A stretch of DNA of 33,457 nucleotides from Thiocapsa sp035467215 (GTDB lineage Bacteria > Pseudomonadota > Gammaproteobacteria > Chromatiales > Chromatiaceae), in NCBI RefSeq assembly GCF_035467215.1, contig NZ_DATITZ010000109.1, positions 1 to 33,457 on the forward strand. The letters run 5' to 3'. This document shows, one piece after another, positions 14,979 to 26,323 of this stretch. A program made the position numbers and the translations under genes. The notes beneath the pieces were generated by a model. That model was not told the origin of the DNA. It saw only the letters and a program-made list of their open reading frames with translations, and searched no databases. Numbering within the stretch: the stretch's first letter is position 1; every line of letters begins with the position of its first letter.

Positions 14979-15953
14979 ATGGACCTGAACTTTCTCGACT
15001 TCGAACAGCCCATCGCAGAGCTCGAGGCCAAGATCGAAGAGCTGCGTCTGGTCGGCTTCGACAACGAGCTGAACATCCAAGAAGAGATCGAGCGGCTTCA
15101 TACCAAGTGTGTCGCGCTGACCGACTCCATCTTCTCCGCGCTCACGCCTTGGCAGATCTCGCAGCTCTCGCGGCACCCGCAGCGGCCCTATCTGCTGGAC
15201 TACGTGCGGCGGATCTTCGACGAGTTCCATGAGTTGCATGGCGACCGCGCCTTTGCGGACGACCGCGCCATCGTCGGCGGGATGGCCCGGATCGAGGGTC
15301 GGCCTGTGATGGTGATCGGTCATCAGAAGGGCCGCGACACCAAGGAGAAGATCCTGCGCAACTTCGGGATGCCGCGTCCCGAGGGCTATCGCAAGGCGCT
15401 GCGTCTGATGGAGATGGCCGAGCGCTTCGACCTGCCGGTCCTGACCTTCATCGACACGCCCGGTGCCTATCCGGGTGTGGGTGCCGAGGAGCGCGGCCAA
15501 AGCGAGGCGATCGCGCGCAACCTGCGCGAGATGTCCAGGCTGCGCACCCCGATCCTCTGCACGGTCGTCGGCGAGGGCGGCTCGGGCGGCGCGCTGGCCA
15601 TCGGCGTCGGCGACTGGCTGGGCATGCTGCAGTTCAGCACCTATTCCGTGATCTCCCCCGAGGGCTGCGCTTCCATCCTCTGGAAAAGCGCCGACAAGGC
15701 CCAGCTCGCCGCCGAGGCGATGGCCATCACCTCGGATAAGCTGCTTGAGCAGGGTCTGATCGATCAGATCATCAAGGAGCCGCTCGGCGGCGCACACCGC
15801 AACCCGGAGGCGACCGCGGCCTCGATCAAGGCCGCCCTGGTGGCCCGTCTCGACGAGCTGTGCGGGACCGACCCGGATGTGTTGATCGCCGCGCGCTACA
15901 AGCGTCTGATGGGCTACGGCAAGTTCAAGGACGAACGCCCGGCGCCGCGGTGA
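14979..15953 (+). CDS. accA: Acetyl-CoA carboxylase carboxyltransferase subunit alpha
   Basis: The 324-residue subunit, with AccD, transfers CO2 from carboxybiotin to acetyl-CoA to make malonyl-CoA for fatty-acid synthesis. The N-terminus MDLNFLDFEQPIAELEAKI matches the family exactly in style. Further landmarks are HGDRAFADD, GHQKGRDTKEK, DTPGAYPG, the oxyanion-type GEGGSGGALAIG loop and SPEGCASILWK. ATG 14979 is chosen by comparison with E. coli AccA (319 aa); an in-frame GTG at 14973 would add two residues. The ribosome site is poor. tilS follows after 4 nt, so the two form an operon, an arrangement known in other Gammaproteobacteria. Confidence 0.98.
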   Translation: MDLNFLDFEQPIAELEAKIEELRLVGFDNELNIQEEIERLHTKCVALTDSIFSALTPWQISQLSRHPQRPYLLDYVRRIFDEFHELHGDRAFADDRAIVGGMARIEGRPVMVIGHQKGRDTKEKILRNFGMPRPEGYRKALRLMEMAERFDLPVLTFIDTPGAYPGVGAEERGQSEAIARNLREMSRLRTPILCTVVGEGGSGGALAIGVGDWLGMLQFSTYSVISPEGCASILWKSADKAQLAAEAMAITSDKLLEQGLIDQIIKEPLGGAHRNPEATAASIKAALVARLDELCGTDPDVLIAARYKRLMGYGKFKDERPAPR

Positions 15954-15957
15954 GGCT

Positions 15958-17313
15958 ATGACCGGGGGCGTCCCGGAGCGCTTGGCCGAGGTGCTGCGCC
16001 GACTCGGCCCGTTCGGCGACTGCTGGGTCGCCTTCAGCGGCGGAACCGATTCGACTGCGTTGCTTCACGCGGCTGCCCCCCGCCCTGATCACTCGCCCGG
16101 CACACTGCGGGCCATCCACATCGACCATGGTCTTCACCCCGACTCGCCCCGGTGGTCCGAGCACTGTCGCGGCATCTGCCAAACCCTCGGCGTGCCTCTC
16201 GTGGTGCGCTGTCTGAATCTCAAACCCATCCCCGGAGAGAGCCTCGAGGCGACGGCGCGCGAGGCACGCTATCGCACGCTCGCAGACGTGCTGCGCCCCG
16301 GCGATCTCATGCTGACGGCACACAATCAGGATGATCAGGCCGAGACGCTGCTCCTCGCGCTCTTGCGCGGGAGCGGGGTTCACGGTTTGGCGGCGATGCC
16401 GCGCGAGGCCAAGCTTGGTCAAGGCCGTCTGGTGCGGCCCCTATTGGATCTCCCGAGGGCATCGCTGGAGCAGTATGTCCGCGCCTACGGGCTGTCGTGG
16501 ATTGAGGATCCGAGCAACGCATCTGATCGGATGGACCGCAATTATCTGCGCAACAGCGTCGTCCCCTTGCTGAGGACGCGCTGGCCGGGGCTCTCCGCAA
16601 CCCTCTCGCGCAGTGCGGGTCACTGTGCCGAGGCGGCCCGCCTGGTCGATGGCCTGGCGTCGGAGCTCATGGCGTCATGCGCCGGCGCGCACCCCGGTAC
16701 GCTCGGCATCCGCGCGCTCGGGGCCCTGGAGCGCTCGCGACGCAAGGCTGTCCTGCGACTGTGGCTGCGTCGCCGCGGGTTCGCGCTGCCCGATAGGCGT
16801 CATCTCGCGCGCATCCTCGACGAGGTCATTCCGGCCCGTGCCGATGCCGATCCGCTGGTCGCCTGGTCGGGCTGCGAGGTGCGTCGCTATCGGGACGACC
16901 TCTTTGCACTGGATCCCTTGCCGCAGTCGTCGGGCGCATTGACGCTCCGTCGAGCGCCGAGCGGGCTGCCGCCCGTGCTCGAGCTTCCGACCGGGCTGGG
17001 GTGGCTGCAATGGGAGGATACGAGCGATGGCTCGGCGCCGGCTCCTACGGTGCGTTTCGGCGTGACCGGCCTGAGCTGCCGACCGAGCCCGACGTCCCGC
17101 CGGCGCACCCTCAAGAATCTTTTTCAGGAAGCCGGCATCCCGCGCTGGCTGCGTCCCTACGTCCCCTTGGTGTTTTCCGGCGACGACCTGATCGCCGTGG
17201 CCGGCGTCTGCGGATGCTATAACGAGTCCTGGGACCGGGCCATGCATGAGGTACCGCAATGGCTCGGCCATCCCTGGGAAGACCTCGCCCTATTTCGAGA
17301 TCGAGCCGAATGA
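15958..17313 (+). CDS. tilS: tRNA(Ile)-lysidine synthase
   Basis: The 451-residue enzyme ligates lysine to C34 of tRNA-Ile(CAU) using ATP, so that it reads AUA. The PP-loop FSGGTDSTALL lies at about residues 27-37. It is followed by HIDHGLHPDS, AREARYRTL, TAHNQDDQAETLLLALLRGSG and IEDPSN...D-RNYLRN, all hallmarks of TilS. The C-terminal domain has the usual RRTLKNLFQEAGIPRWLR motif. The GTGAGG at the accA stop acts as its ribosome site, giving tight coupling. Confidence 0.97.
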   Translation: MTGGVPERLAEVLRRLGPFGDCWVAFSGGTDSTALLHAAAPRPDHSPGTLRAIHIDHGLHPDSPRWSEHCRGICQTLGVPLVVRCLNLKPIPGESLEATAREARYRTLADVLRPGDLMLTAHNQDDQAETLLLALLRGSGVHGLAAMPREAKLGQGRLVRPLLDLPRASLEQYVRAYGLSWIEDPSNASDRMDRNYLRNSVVPLLRTRWPGLSATLSRSAGHCAEAARLVDGLASELMASCAGAHPGTLGIRALGALERSRRKAVLRLWLRRRGFALPDRRHLARILDEVIPARADADPLVAWSGCEVRRYRDDLFALDPLPQSSGALTLRRAPSGLPPVLELPTGLGWLQWEDTSDGSAPAPTVRFGVTGLSCRPSPTSRRRTLKNLFQEAGIPRWLRPYVPLVFSGDDLIAVAGVCGCYNESWDRAMHEVPQWLGHPWEDLALFRDRAE

Positions 17314-17393
17314 TCCCCGCGCCCGATATCACGAAGCTGAAGTCCGGAAACAGGGATGCCGAGCCGGAAAGTGGCCGGAGATGCCGGCGGTGC

Positions 17394-17423
17394 GTTGGGC
17401 ACGCTGCGCTTTGCCCAACCTAC
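17394..17423 (+). repeat. Half copy of the 83-bp GTAGGTTG element
   Basis: This is one hairpin half (GTTGGGCACGCTGCGCTTTG then CCCAACCTAC), identical to the right half of copy 1. The left half is not present. It lies in the gap between tilS and the convergent CnoX-like gene. Confidence 0.85.
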
Positions 17424-17548
17424 AGGGATCACCATTCTCCGAAATGGTCTTGTCTTCACGAAGGATTCTGAGTCGCGTCGCTCAAAGGCCGCTGTCACGC
17501 ACGAGGCTGAAGCCATCTCGGACGCAAGAGGATCGCTCGGCACGCGAC

Positions 17549-18409
17549 TCAGTAGAGGGCATTCATCATCTTGGCGCGATACCCCGCGACCAGGTCGCCG
17601 CCGCCGAGCAGATCGAAGACCGCAAGCATCCCTTTGCGTCCGGCGTCGTCCTGAAAGGCGCGGTCGCGTTTCATGAGGGTCAGAAGATTCTCAAGCGCCG
17701 AAGAATAATCACCACGCATGACCTGGTGTGCGGCGAGCTGGTAGCGGGCCAGGCTGTCCACGGGGTCTTCGGAGAGCCGCGCGATCAGATCCGATTCCGG
17801 TGGCGCGTCTTCGAGCGCCGTCGCGAACCGCAGCTGCCCGCGCAGCGCCAAGACCTCGGGCTCGCCCGCAAGCTCGATCGGGAGCTTGTCGATTGCCGCC
17901 TGCGCCTCGGCGATCTCGCCCTGCGCGGCCAAGAGTTGAAGCTCGGCGAGCGCCAGGCGTGCATTCTCCGGATCCGCCTCCCGTGCCCGGTCGATCAAGA
18001 CCCGTGCACCCGCGAGATCGCCCGCCACCAGCAGCCCCTGTGCCTGTGCCAAGAGCCCGTCGGAGGCGCGCGGGATATGCCGGTCGAGGAATTCGCGGAT
18101 CTGACCCTCGGGAAGGGCGCCCATGAACTGATCGACGGGCCGCCCGCCCTTGAACAACTGCACCGTGGGAAGGCTGCGGATACCGAACTCGGCGGCCAGC
18201 GCCTGTTGCTCTTCGGTGTTGACCTTGGCCAGAATGAATCGCCCGCGGTACTCGGCGGCCAGATTGGCGAGGATGGGCATCAGCATGCGGCAGGGCGCAC
18301 ACCAGTCGGCCCAGAAGTCAACCAGGACGGGGCGGTCGAACGAGCCCTCCAGGACGACCGCCTGAAAATTCTCCGCCGTGACGGTGACGATGTTCGGTGA
18401 ATCGGCCAT
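17549..18409 (-). CDS. cnoX: Thioredoxin-TPR co-chaperone, CnoX/YbbN type
   Basis: The 286-residue protein has an N-terminal thioredoxin domain (about 5-110) and C-terminal TPR-like helical repeats (about 115-286), the layout and length of E. coli CnoX (284 aa), which protects and hands unfolded proteins to chaperones. It keeps a full active site W36-C37-A-P-C40, while E. coli CnoX has lost the first cysteine, so this protein may be redox-active. The cis-Pro (LPTVQLF) is present. The start at 18409 is supported by AGGAGTG about 8 nt upstream. A good sigma70 promoter lies at 18458-18486. Divergent from the TrxC-like gene, an unusual thioredoxin pair. Confidence 0.92.
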   Translation of the reverse strand: MADSPNIVTVTAENFQAVVLEGSFDRPVLVDFWADWCAPCRMLMPILANLAAEYRGRFILAKVNTEEQQALAAEFGIRSLPTVQLFKGGRPVDQFMGALPEGQIREFLDRHIPRASDGLLAQAQGLLVAGDLAGARVLIDRAREADPENARLALAELQLLAAQGEIAEAQAAIDKLPIELAGEPEVLALRGQLRFATALEDAPPESDLIARLSEDPVDSLARYQLAAHQVMRGDYSSALENLLTLMKRDRAFQDDAGRKGMLAVFDLLGGGDLVAGYRAKMMNALY

Positions 18410-18457
18410 GATCGGGACACTCCTAAAGACGGATCGGATGGCTGGATCTAACCATCG

Positions 18458-18486
18458 AACATAACTGTCGGAAGGGGTCGATTCAA
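18458..18486 (-). promoter_or_regulatory. Sigma70-type promoter for cnoX
   Basis: On the minus strand, -35 TTGAAT (18481-18486) and -10 TATGTT (18458-18463) have a 17-bp spacer. The -10 is about 50 bp before the ATG. Confidence 0.6.
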
Positions 18487-18500
18487 GCCGATCGAGCCGG

Positions 18501-18512
18501 GTATCCGGATAC
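18501..18512. promoter_or_regulatory. Perfect 12-bp palindrome upstream of trxC
   Basis: GTATCCGGATAC is fully self-complementary and lies 22 bp before the trxC ATG, in the shared divergent promoter region. It may be an operator; no regulator is known to me for it. Confidence 0.35.
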
Positions 18513-18534
18513 AACCGCAAGGAGAGTCATCGCC

Positions 18535-18969
18535 ATGTCCGAATCGCTTCACGTTGTCTGCCCAGCCTGCGACGCGGTCAACCGGGTCCCTCGGGAGCGT
18601 CTGGGTGCCGCCGCGAAATGCGGCAAGTGTCACGGTCCGCTGTTTCTCGGCCAGCCGCTGGCGCTGGACGAGGTGCGATTTGCGCGCCATCTCTCGCGTA
18701 GCGACCTGCCGCTCTTGGTCGATTTCTGGGCGCCCTGGTGCGGACCCTGCCGGATGATGGCACCCGCGTTCGAGGCCGCCGCCGGTCGGCTCGAGCCGAA
18801 CCTGCGTCTGGTGAAGATCAACACCGAGGAGGCGCAGGCCTTGGGGGCGCGGTTCGGCATCCGCAGCATCCCGACACTGGCGCTGTTTCGCGGTGGTGCC
18901 GAGGTTGCGCGCACGGCCGGGGCGATGGATACGAACGGGATCATCGCCTGGGCGCGCCAGGCCATGTAG
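18535..18969 (+). CDS. trxC: Thioredoxin 2 (TrxC type, zinc-binding)
   Basis: The 144-residue disulfide reductase has the TrxC-specific N-terminal zinc finger, C9-P-A-C12 and C29-G-K-C32. A thioredoxin domain follows with the active site W68-C69-G-P-C72 and the cis-Pro motif RSIPTLALF. The length is near E. coli TrxC (139 aa). AAGGAGA about 9 nt before the ATG is an excellent ribosome site. It is divergently transcribed from cnoX with a shared 125-bp regulatory gap, so the two may respond together to oxidative stress (inference). Confidence 0.95.
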   Translation: MSESLHVVCPACDAVNRVPRERLGAAAKCGKCHGPLFLGQPLALDEVRFARHLSRSDLPLLVDFWAPWCGPCRMMAPAFEAAAGRLEPNLRLVKINTEEAQALGARFGIRSIPTLALFRGGAEVARTAGAMDTNGIIAWARQAM

Positions 18970-19032
18970 CTCGGGCGACGCCTGGCTGAGACGGGATTGT
19001 CTTGTCGGGCGGTGATCCCAGCGCGCTTCACA

Positions 19033-19061
19033 TGGACACTCGAGCGCGGCTTCTTTAGAAT
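19033..19061 (+). promoter_or_regulatory. Sigma70-type promoter for carA
   Basis: -35 TGGACA (19033-19038) and -10 TAGAAT (19056-19061) have a 17-bp spacer. It predicts a leader of about 100 nt before the carA start. I see no attenuator or riboswitch in the leader. Confidence 0.6.
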
Positions 19062-19168
19062 TCCGGCGGGTCAGGGCGGTGCCCGTGTGCCCGCCCAGGC
19101 GTGATCTCGCCATGACGCGCCTTTGCGTCGCGGCCGTTGCACGCCCCCCGCCCGGATCGGAGAAACCC

Positions 19169-20314
19169 TTGAGCAAACCCGCGTTACTCGTGCTGGAGGA
19201 CGGCTCCGTCTTCCGGGGAACGTCGATCGGCGCCGATGGATCGAGCGTCGGCGAGGTGGTGTTCAACACCGCTATGTCCGGATATCAGGAGATCCTCACC
19301 GATCCCTCGTATCTGCGCCAGCTTGTCACCCTGACCTACCCCCATATCGGCAATGTCGGGACCAACCCGGAGGACGAGGAGTCCGATCGCGTTCAGGCCG
19401 CCGGTCTCATCATCCGCGACCTGCCGATCCTGCCCAGCAACTTCCGCATGACCGAGCGCCTCGACGCCTATCTGCGGCGTCAGGGCATCGTCGGCATCGC
19501 CGACATCGACACCCGTCGGCTGACCCGGCTGCTGCGCGAGAAAGGTGCCCAGAACGGCTGCCTTCAGGCCGGCCACGGGATCGACGAGGCGGCGGCGCTG
19601 CGCGCCGCACAGGGCTTTCCCGGTCTCAAGGGCATGGATCTGGCGAAAGAGGTCTCGACGTCGGAGACCTATGGCTGGACCCAAGGCGTCTGGGTTTTGG
19701 GCGAAGGCCATCCCGAGTCCATTCATCCGGTCGGGGATCGTCTGCCCTTCCATGTCGTCGCCTACGACTACGGCATCAAGCGCAACATCCTGCGGATGCT
19801 CGCCGCGCGCGGCTGTCACGTCACGGTGGTCCCCGCGCACATGCCGGCGACGACGGTGTTGGCCCTCAAACCGGACGGCGTCTTTCTGTCCAACGGTCCG
19901 GGCGACCCCGAGCCTTGCGATTATGCGATCGACGCGATCCGCGAGCTGCTCGACACCGACATGCCGCTCTTCGGTATCTGTCTCGGCCATCAGTTGCTGG
20001 GTCTCGCCTGCGGCGCGCATACGCTGAAGATGAAGTTCGGCCATCACGGCGCGAATCACCCGGTGCAGGATCTCGCCACGGGCGAGGTCATGATCAGCAG
20101 CCAGAACCACGGCTTCGCGGTCGACGAGGAGAGTCTGCCCCCGACGGTCGAGGCCACCCATCGCTCCTTGTTCGACGGCAGTCTGCAGGGCATCCGGCAT
20201 CGGGATCGCCCCGCATTCGGATTCCAGGGTCACCCCGAGGCCAGTCCGGGTCCCCATGATCTCGCACCGCTCTTCGATCGTTTCATCGAGCTCATGCGCG
20301 CCCGGAAGACCTAA
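19169..20314 (+). CDS. carA: Carbamoyl-phosphate synthase small subunit
   Basis: The 381-residue glutaminase subunit passes ammonia to CarB for carbamoyl phosphate (arginine and pyrimidines). The N-terminal domain has ALLVLEDGSVFRG, VVFNTAMSGYQEILTDPSY and TYPHIGNVG. The amidotransferase domain has FGICLGHQ (nucleophile Cys) and FQGHPEASPGPHD (catalytic His/Glu). I choose the TTG at 19169: GGAGA lies 7 nt upstream and the product then matches E. coli CarA in start and length (382 aa). An in-frame ATG at 19112 would add 19 odd residues. The TAA stop is the first triplet of TAAACCGCG element C. Confidence 0.97.
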   Translation: MSKPALLVLEDGSVFRGTSIGADGSSVGEVVFNTAMSGYQEILTDPSYLRQLVTLTYPHIGNVGTNPEDEESDRVQAAGLIIRDLPILPSNFRMTERLDAYLRRQGIVGIADIDTRRLTRLLREKGAQNGCLQAGHGIDEAAALRAAQGFPGLKGMDLAKEVSTSETYGWTQGVWVLGEGHPESIHPVGDRLPFHVVAYDYGIKRNILRMLAARGCHVTVVPAHMPATTVLALKPDGVFLSNGPGDPEPCDYAIDAIRELLDTDMPLFGICLGHQLLGLACGAHTLKMKFGHHGANHPVQDLATGEVMISSQNHGFAVDEESLPPTVEATHRSLFDGSLQGIRHRDRPAFGFQGHPEASPGPHDLAPLFDRFIELMRARKT

Positions 20315-20395
20315 ACCGCGCCCGGAGCGAGATGCTCACTTTCGCGTGAGTTCGACGTTTGGTGCATCCACTACCCTTAGCGGGGGCGCGGTTTA
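20312..20395 (+). repeat. TAAACCGCG element C (84 bp)
   Basis: Head TAAACCGCGCCCGGAGC, ATGC at positions 21-24, tail CGCGGTTTA. The TAA is the carA stop. It is followed by 23 AT-rich bases and then the facing copy D. Confidence 0.9.
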
Positions 20396-20418
20396 GAATT
20401 ATATATTTTTCAATATCT

Positions 20419-20504
20419 TAAACCGCGCAGGCTCCGACAATTATCGGAGCCGGCGAGGCCAAGCCAATCCAACAAACGACGCATACCGCGCTCGGCGCGG
20501 TTTA
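20419..20504 (-). repeat. TAAACCGCG element D (86 bp), inverted relative to C
   Basis: Both ends are present. Read on the minus strand it starts TAAACCGCGCCGAGC and has ATGC at positions 21-24, so its head points left, toward C. It ends 18 bp before the carB ATG. It also holds an internal GGCTCCGA/TCGGAGCC hairpin (20431-20453). Confidence 0.88.
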
Positions 20505-20522
20505 ACCGGCGACTAAAGCCCC

Positions 20523-23732
<3,210 letters not shown>

Positions 23733-23738
23733 CCGATC

Positions 23739-23770
23739 TCGCGGGCGCCCCTTGGCGCCCGCGACTTTTT
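23739..23770 (+). terminator. Intrinsic terminator after carB
   Basis: An 11-bp perfect stem, TCGCGGGCGCC (23739-23749) with GGCGCCCGCGA (23754-23764), has a CCTT loop, followed by C and five T. It begins 6 nt after the carB stop. Confidence 0.92.
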
Positions 23771-23863
23771 CTATGCGACACCCCTAAGATCCGACCCGCC
23801 GACGGCCTCCGGCCCGATCCGCGAACGTGACGGAGGCGGTGCATCCAGACGAGGAAATCACCC

Positions 23864-24340
23864 ATGAACCAGGTCCCTCTGACCGTCAGGGGCGCTGAGA
23901 AATTGCGCGAGGAGCTCGAGCGGCTCAAACGCATCGAGCGCCCCCGGATCATCGAGGCGATTGCCGAGGCGAGGGCGCACGGCGATCTCAAAGAGAACGC
24001 CGAGTACCATGCCGCGCGCGAGCAGCAGGGCTTCGTCGAAGGGCGTATTCAGGACATCGAGGGCAAGCTCGCGAACGCCCAGATCATCGACGTGACGCAG
24101 CTCGCCGCCAGCGGCCGGGTCGTCTTCGGCGCGACCGTGCAGGTCCTGGAGCTGGACAAGGACGTCGAGCACAGCTTCCAGATCGTCGGCGAGGACGAAG
24201 CGGATCTCAAACAGGGCAAGATCTCGGTCGGCTCGCCGATTGCCCGCTGTCTTATCGGCAAGAGCGAGGGGGATGTCACCTCGGTGCAGGTGCCTGGCGG
24301 GGTGCGGGAGTTCGAGATTCTGGAGGTGAAGTACGTTTAA
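23864..24340 (+). CDS. greA: Transcription elongation factor GreA
   Basis: The 158-residue factor enters the RNA polymerase secondary channel and stimulates cleavage of backtracked RNA. It has the N-terminal coiled coil (about 8-75) with the acidic tip motif GDLKENAEYHAAREQQ; the D and E at the tip (about 41 and 44) are the residues that act in the cleavage reaction. The C-terminal domain has FGATVQV, YKI-like IVGEDEAD and SVGSPIARCLIGK. Length matches E. coli GreA (158). The carB-greA order occurs in other Gammaproteobacteria. GAGGAAA precedes the ATG. The TAA stop is the start of element E. Confidence 0.98.
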   Translation: MNQVPLTVRGAEKLREELERLKRIERPRIIEAIAEARAHGDLKENAEYHAAREQQGFVEGRIQDIEGKLANAQIIDVTQLAASGRVVFGATVQVLELDKDVEHSFQIVGEDEADLKQGKISVGSPIARCLIGKSEGDVTSVQVPGGVREFEILEVKYV

Positions 24341-24421
24341 ACCGCGTCTGGCGGTCGATGCGGCCGCTTCTGGTGGGTCTGGCCTTGGCTGATCTCTAAG
24401 ACGCCGGCGGGACGCGGTTTA
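24338..24421 (+). repeat. TAAACCGCG element E (84 bp)
   Basis: Head TAAACCGCGTCTGGCG, ATGC at positions 21-24, tail CGCGGTTTA. Its TAA is the greA stop codon. Confidence 0.9.
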
Positions 24422-24501
24422 AACGGATATTTATTGGCTGCGGGTTCGATGGATACACCCCTTTGACGACGGAACCAAGAAGGGTGGTCGAGGGCTCTGC
24501 T

Positions 24502-24547
24502 CGTTGTCGTTGTCGTGGTTCGGTATCCGATTACGACAACGACAACG
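24502..24547. repeat. GTTGTCG palindrome, copy 2
   Basis: CGTTGTCGTTGTCGT (24502-24516) is exactly complementary to ACGACAACGACAACG (24533-24547), with a 16-nt loop. Same family as 14204-14236. It may form a strong 3'-end hairpin between converging genes. Confidence 0.8.
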
Positions 24548-24594
24548 TCAACGAAAAATTTTGCGACGTTTGCGGTCCACGCCGAGGTCGATTG

Positions 24595-24618
24595 TCGGGT
24601 TACGCTGCGCTAACCCGA
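24595..24618. repeat. REP-like stem-loop with CGCTGCGC loop (type GGGTTA/TAACCC)
   Basis: TCGGGTTA (24595-24602) pairs with TAACCCGA (24611-24618) around the loop CGCTGCGC. Confidence 0.75.
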
Positions 24619-24672
24619 GCTCCATGGAATGATTTAAGCGTCTTTGAATCGCATCCGGGGCGGTCGCGATGC

Positions 24673-25557
24673 CTACCCGGCGCCGCCGCGTGAGATGCGC
24701 GCGATGACCCAGTCCAGTGCCCGGTCCGGCAGGATCCGGGTGAGTACGCCGAAGAGGTGAGTGGGAAAGGTGACCGCATAGCGAATCCGCGGACGTGGGC
24801 TCTCCAGGGCATGGATGAGTGCCTTCAATACGGACTCGGGCGGGAGCGTGAAGGGCTGTGCGGCGCCTGTCTTGGTGAGCCGCTGCTGCGCACGCGCATA
24901 GGCGTCGTGGTGAACACTGTGCTCGGTGTCGATGTTCGCCTTCAGTGCGAGGTAGGCGTTGTCACGAAAGCGACTCAGGATGGGGCCGGGCTGGATCAGG
25001 GAGACCGAGATCCCGCTGCCGCGCAGCTCCAGGCGAAGCGTATCGGTCAGTCCTTCCAGCGCGTACTTACTCGCGACATAGGCGCCGCGATAGGGTAGCG
25101 GGATGAAGCCCAGGATGGAGCTGTTCTGCACGATGCGGCCATGGCCTTGCCGGCGCATGATCGGGATCACGCGGCAGGTCAGATCATGCCAGCCCAGCAA
25201 ATTGGTCTCCAGCTGTGCGCGCAGCACCTCTCGGGTCAGGTCCTCGACCGCGCCCGGTTGTCCGTAGGCGCCATTGTTGAAGAGCGCATCGAGCCGTCCG
25301 CCCGTGATGTCCAGCGTCTGTGCGAGGGCCTTCGCGATACTCTCGGGGTCGTCTAGGTCGAGCTGAACGGCCGTGAGACCCTGCTCTTTAAGCCGGGACA
25401 CGTCTTCGGTACTGCGCGCGGAGGCAACGACCTGCCAGTCGCGTTGGGCCAGACCCAGCGCGCAGGTGAGTCCGATACCGCTGGAGCAGCCGGTGATGAG
25501 GATGGATCGATTGCCTGGCGACATCATCAAGGGTTTCGATCGACTCGGCGTGGCCAT
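24673..25557 (-). CDS. Short-chain dehydrogenase/reductase
   Basis: The 294-residue NAD(P)-dependent oxidoreductase has the classical SDR layout: cofactor loop TGCSSGIG, DLDDPES, NNGAYG (variant of NNAG), catalytic Ser in NSSILG and Y-x-x-x-K in YVASKYALEG, then PGPILSRF. This resembles the SDRs of the YqjQ/DltE-like group with a C-terminal tail to about 290 residues. The substrate cannot be told from sequence. The start at 25557 is tentative; there is no clear ribosome site, and Mets at 25593 and near residue 51 of the longer frame are alternatives. An 83-bp repeat lies upstream. Confidence 0.88.
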   Translation of the reverse strand: MATPSRSKPLMMSPGNRSILITGCSSGIGLTCALGLAQRDWQVVASARSTEDVSRLKEQGLTAVQLDLDDPESIAKALAQTLDITGGRLDALFNNGAYGQPGAVEDLTREVLRAQLETNLLGWHDLTCRVIPIMRRQGHGRIVQNSSILGFIPLPYRGAYVASKYALEGLTDTLRLELRGSGISVSLIQPGPILSRFRDNAYLALKANIDTEHSVHHDAYARAQQRLTKTGAAQPFTLPPESVLKALIHALESPRPRIRYAVTFPTHLFGVLTRILPDRALDWVIARISRGGAG

Positions 25558-25599
25558 GGTTCGTCGCTTTTGGAAACGTTTCAAAATCAACATGAATTG

Positions 25600-25682
25600 G
25601 TAGGTTGGGCAAAGCAACGCGTGCCCAACCCGCGCCGGCATCACAGGGAGCCGTTGGGCACGCTGCGCTTTGCCCAACCTAC
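25600..25682 (-). repeat. 83-bp GTAGGTTG element, copy 2
   Basis: Reverse complement of copy 1 (8653-8735) with a few substitutions and the same 83-bp length. It lies upstream of the minus-strand SDR gene. Confidence 0.9.
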
Positions 25683-25735
25683 AGCTGATAGCGTTCGCGT
25701 CTCCGTGTAGGCTGTTTTTGAGCCGCCGCCGCGGA

Positions 25736-25744
25736 CGCGGTTTA
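25736..25744. repeat. Lone CGCGGTTTA end
   Basis: One end of the TAAACCGCG element family; the matching end is not found where expected (it would overlap the 83-bp repeat). Probably a remnant or chance match. Confidence 0.4.
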
Positions 25745-25866
25745 AGTTATCACGAGACCGATTGCGAGGCGGTTGTCGCCGATGTGCCGGTCCGCCTTGT
25801 GCGGTATGCATTCTCTTGGAAACGCCTGATAATTGGCGCCAGCTTGCTTTTGTTGAGGAACGAACG

Positions 25867-26220
25867 ATGCCGATCTACGAGTACCGCTGCGAGAGTTGCG
25901 GTCATGAGCTTGAGCAGATTCAGAAGATCAGCGATCCGCCCCTGGTCGATTGCCCCGCGTGCGGTCAGCCGACGCTGCGCAAACAGATCTCCGCGGCCGC
26001 CTTCAGGTTGAAGGGCGGCGGTTGGTACGAGACCGACTTCAAGAAGTCGAACCAGAAGAATCTGCACGACGGCGGCGAGAAGAAGGAGACCAAGTCGGAC
26101 GACAGTGCTGCGTCCGGGTCGGGCGCTGGCTCGGGCGACAAGGGCGGCACCACCACGGCGAAGCCGGACGCGAGCGCAACGCCAAAACCGAAGCCGGTCG
26201 AAAAAAAGCCCGCGGCGTGA
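25867..26220 (+). CDS. FmdB-family zinc-ribbon protein
   Basis: The 117-residue protein starts MPIYEYRCESCGHELEQIQK and has a zinc ribbon with C8-x2-C11 and C29-x2-C32, followed by LRKQISAAAFRLKGGGWYETDFK, given here in family terms as the conserved FRLKGGGWY segment. That is the FmdB/CxxC-CxxC regulator family. Residues 65-117 are Lys/Ser/Gly/Pro-rich and look disordered. It is named regulatory in older work on amidase genes, but its role is unproven. TTGAGG lies 9 nt upstream. aspS follows after about 100 bp on the same strand, a common neighbour pair in Proteobacteria, so cotranscription is likely. Confidence 0.93.
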   Translation: MPIYEYRCESCGHELEQIQKISDPPLVDCPACGQPTLRKQISAAAFRLKGGGWYETDFKKSNQKNLHDGGEKKETKSDDSAASGSGAGSGDKGGTTTAKPDASATPKPKPVEKKPAA

Positions 26221-26323
26221 GCCGGACGCGGCGACCGACCTTTCCCCACCCCATCACGCAATAAACCTGATCGAGCGACCCGCTTTTGCGTTGCTCGATG
26301 CGAAGACACGAGGCGAGACGACG

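Larger units (their letters stand above)
24422..24672. other. Intergenic stretch between greA and the SDR gene
   Basis: No gene. It holds the long palindrome at 24502-24547 and the REP-like hairpin at 24595-24618. The two flanking genes converge here. Confidence 0.6.

Noticed and set aside
19062..19168. Riboswitch or leader peptide for carA
   Set aside because: The 100-nt leader shows no recognised riboswitch core and no separate leader frame with Arg or pyrimidine-related features.
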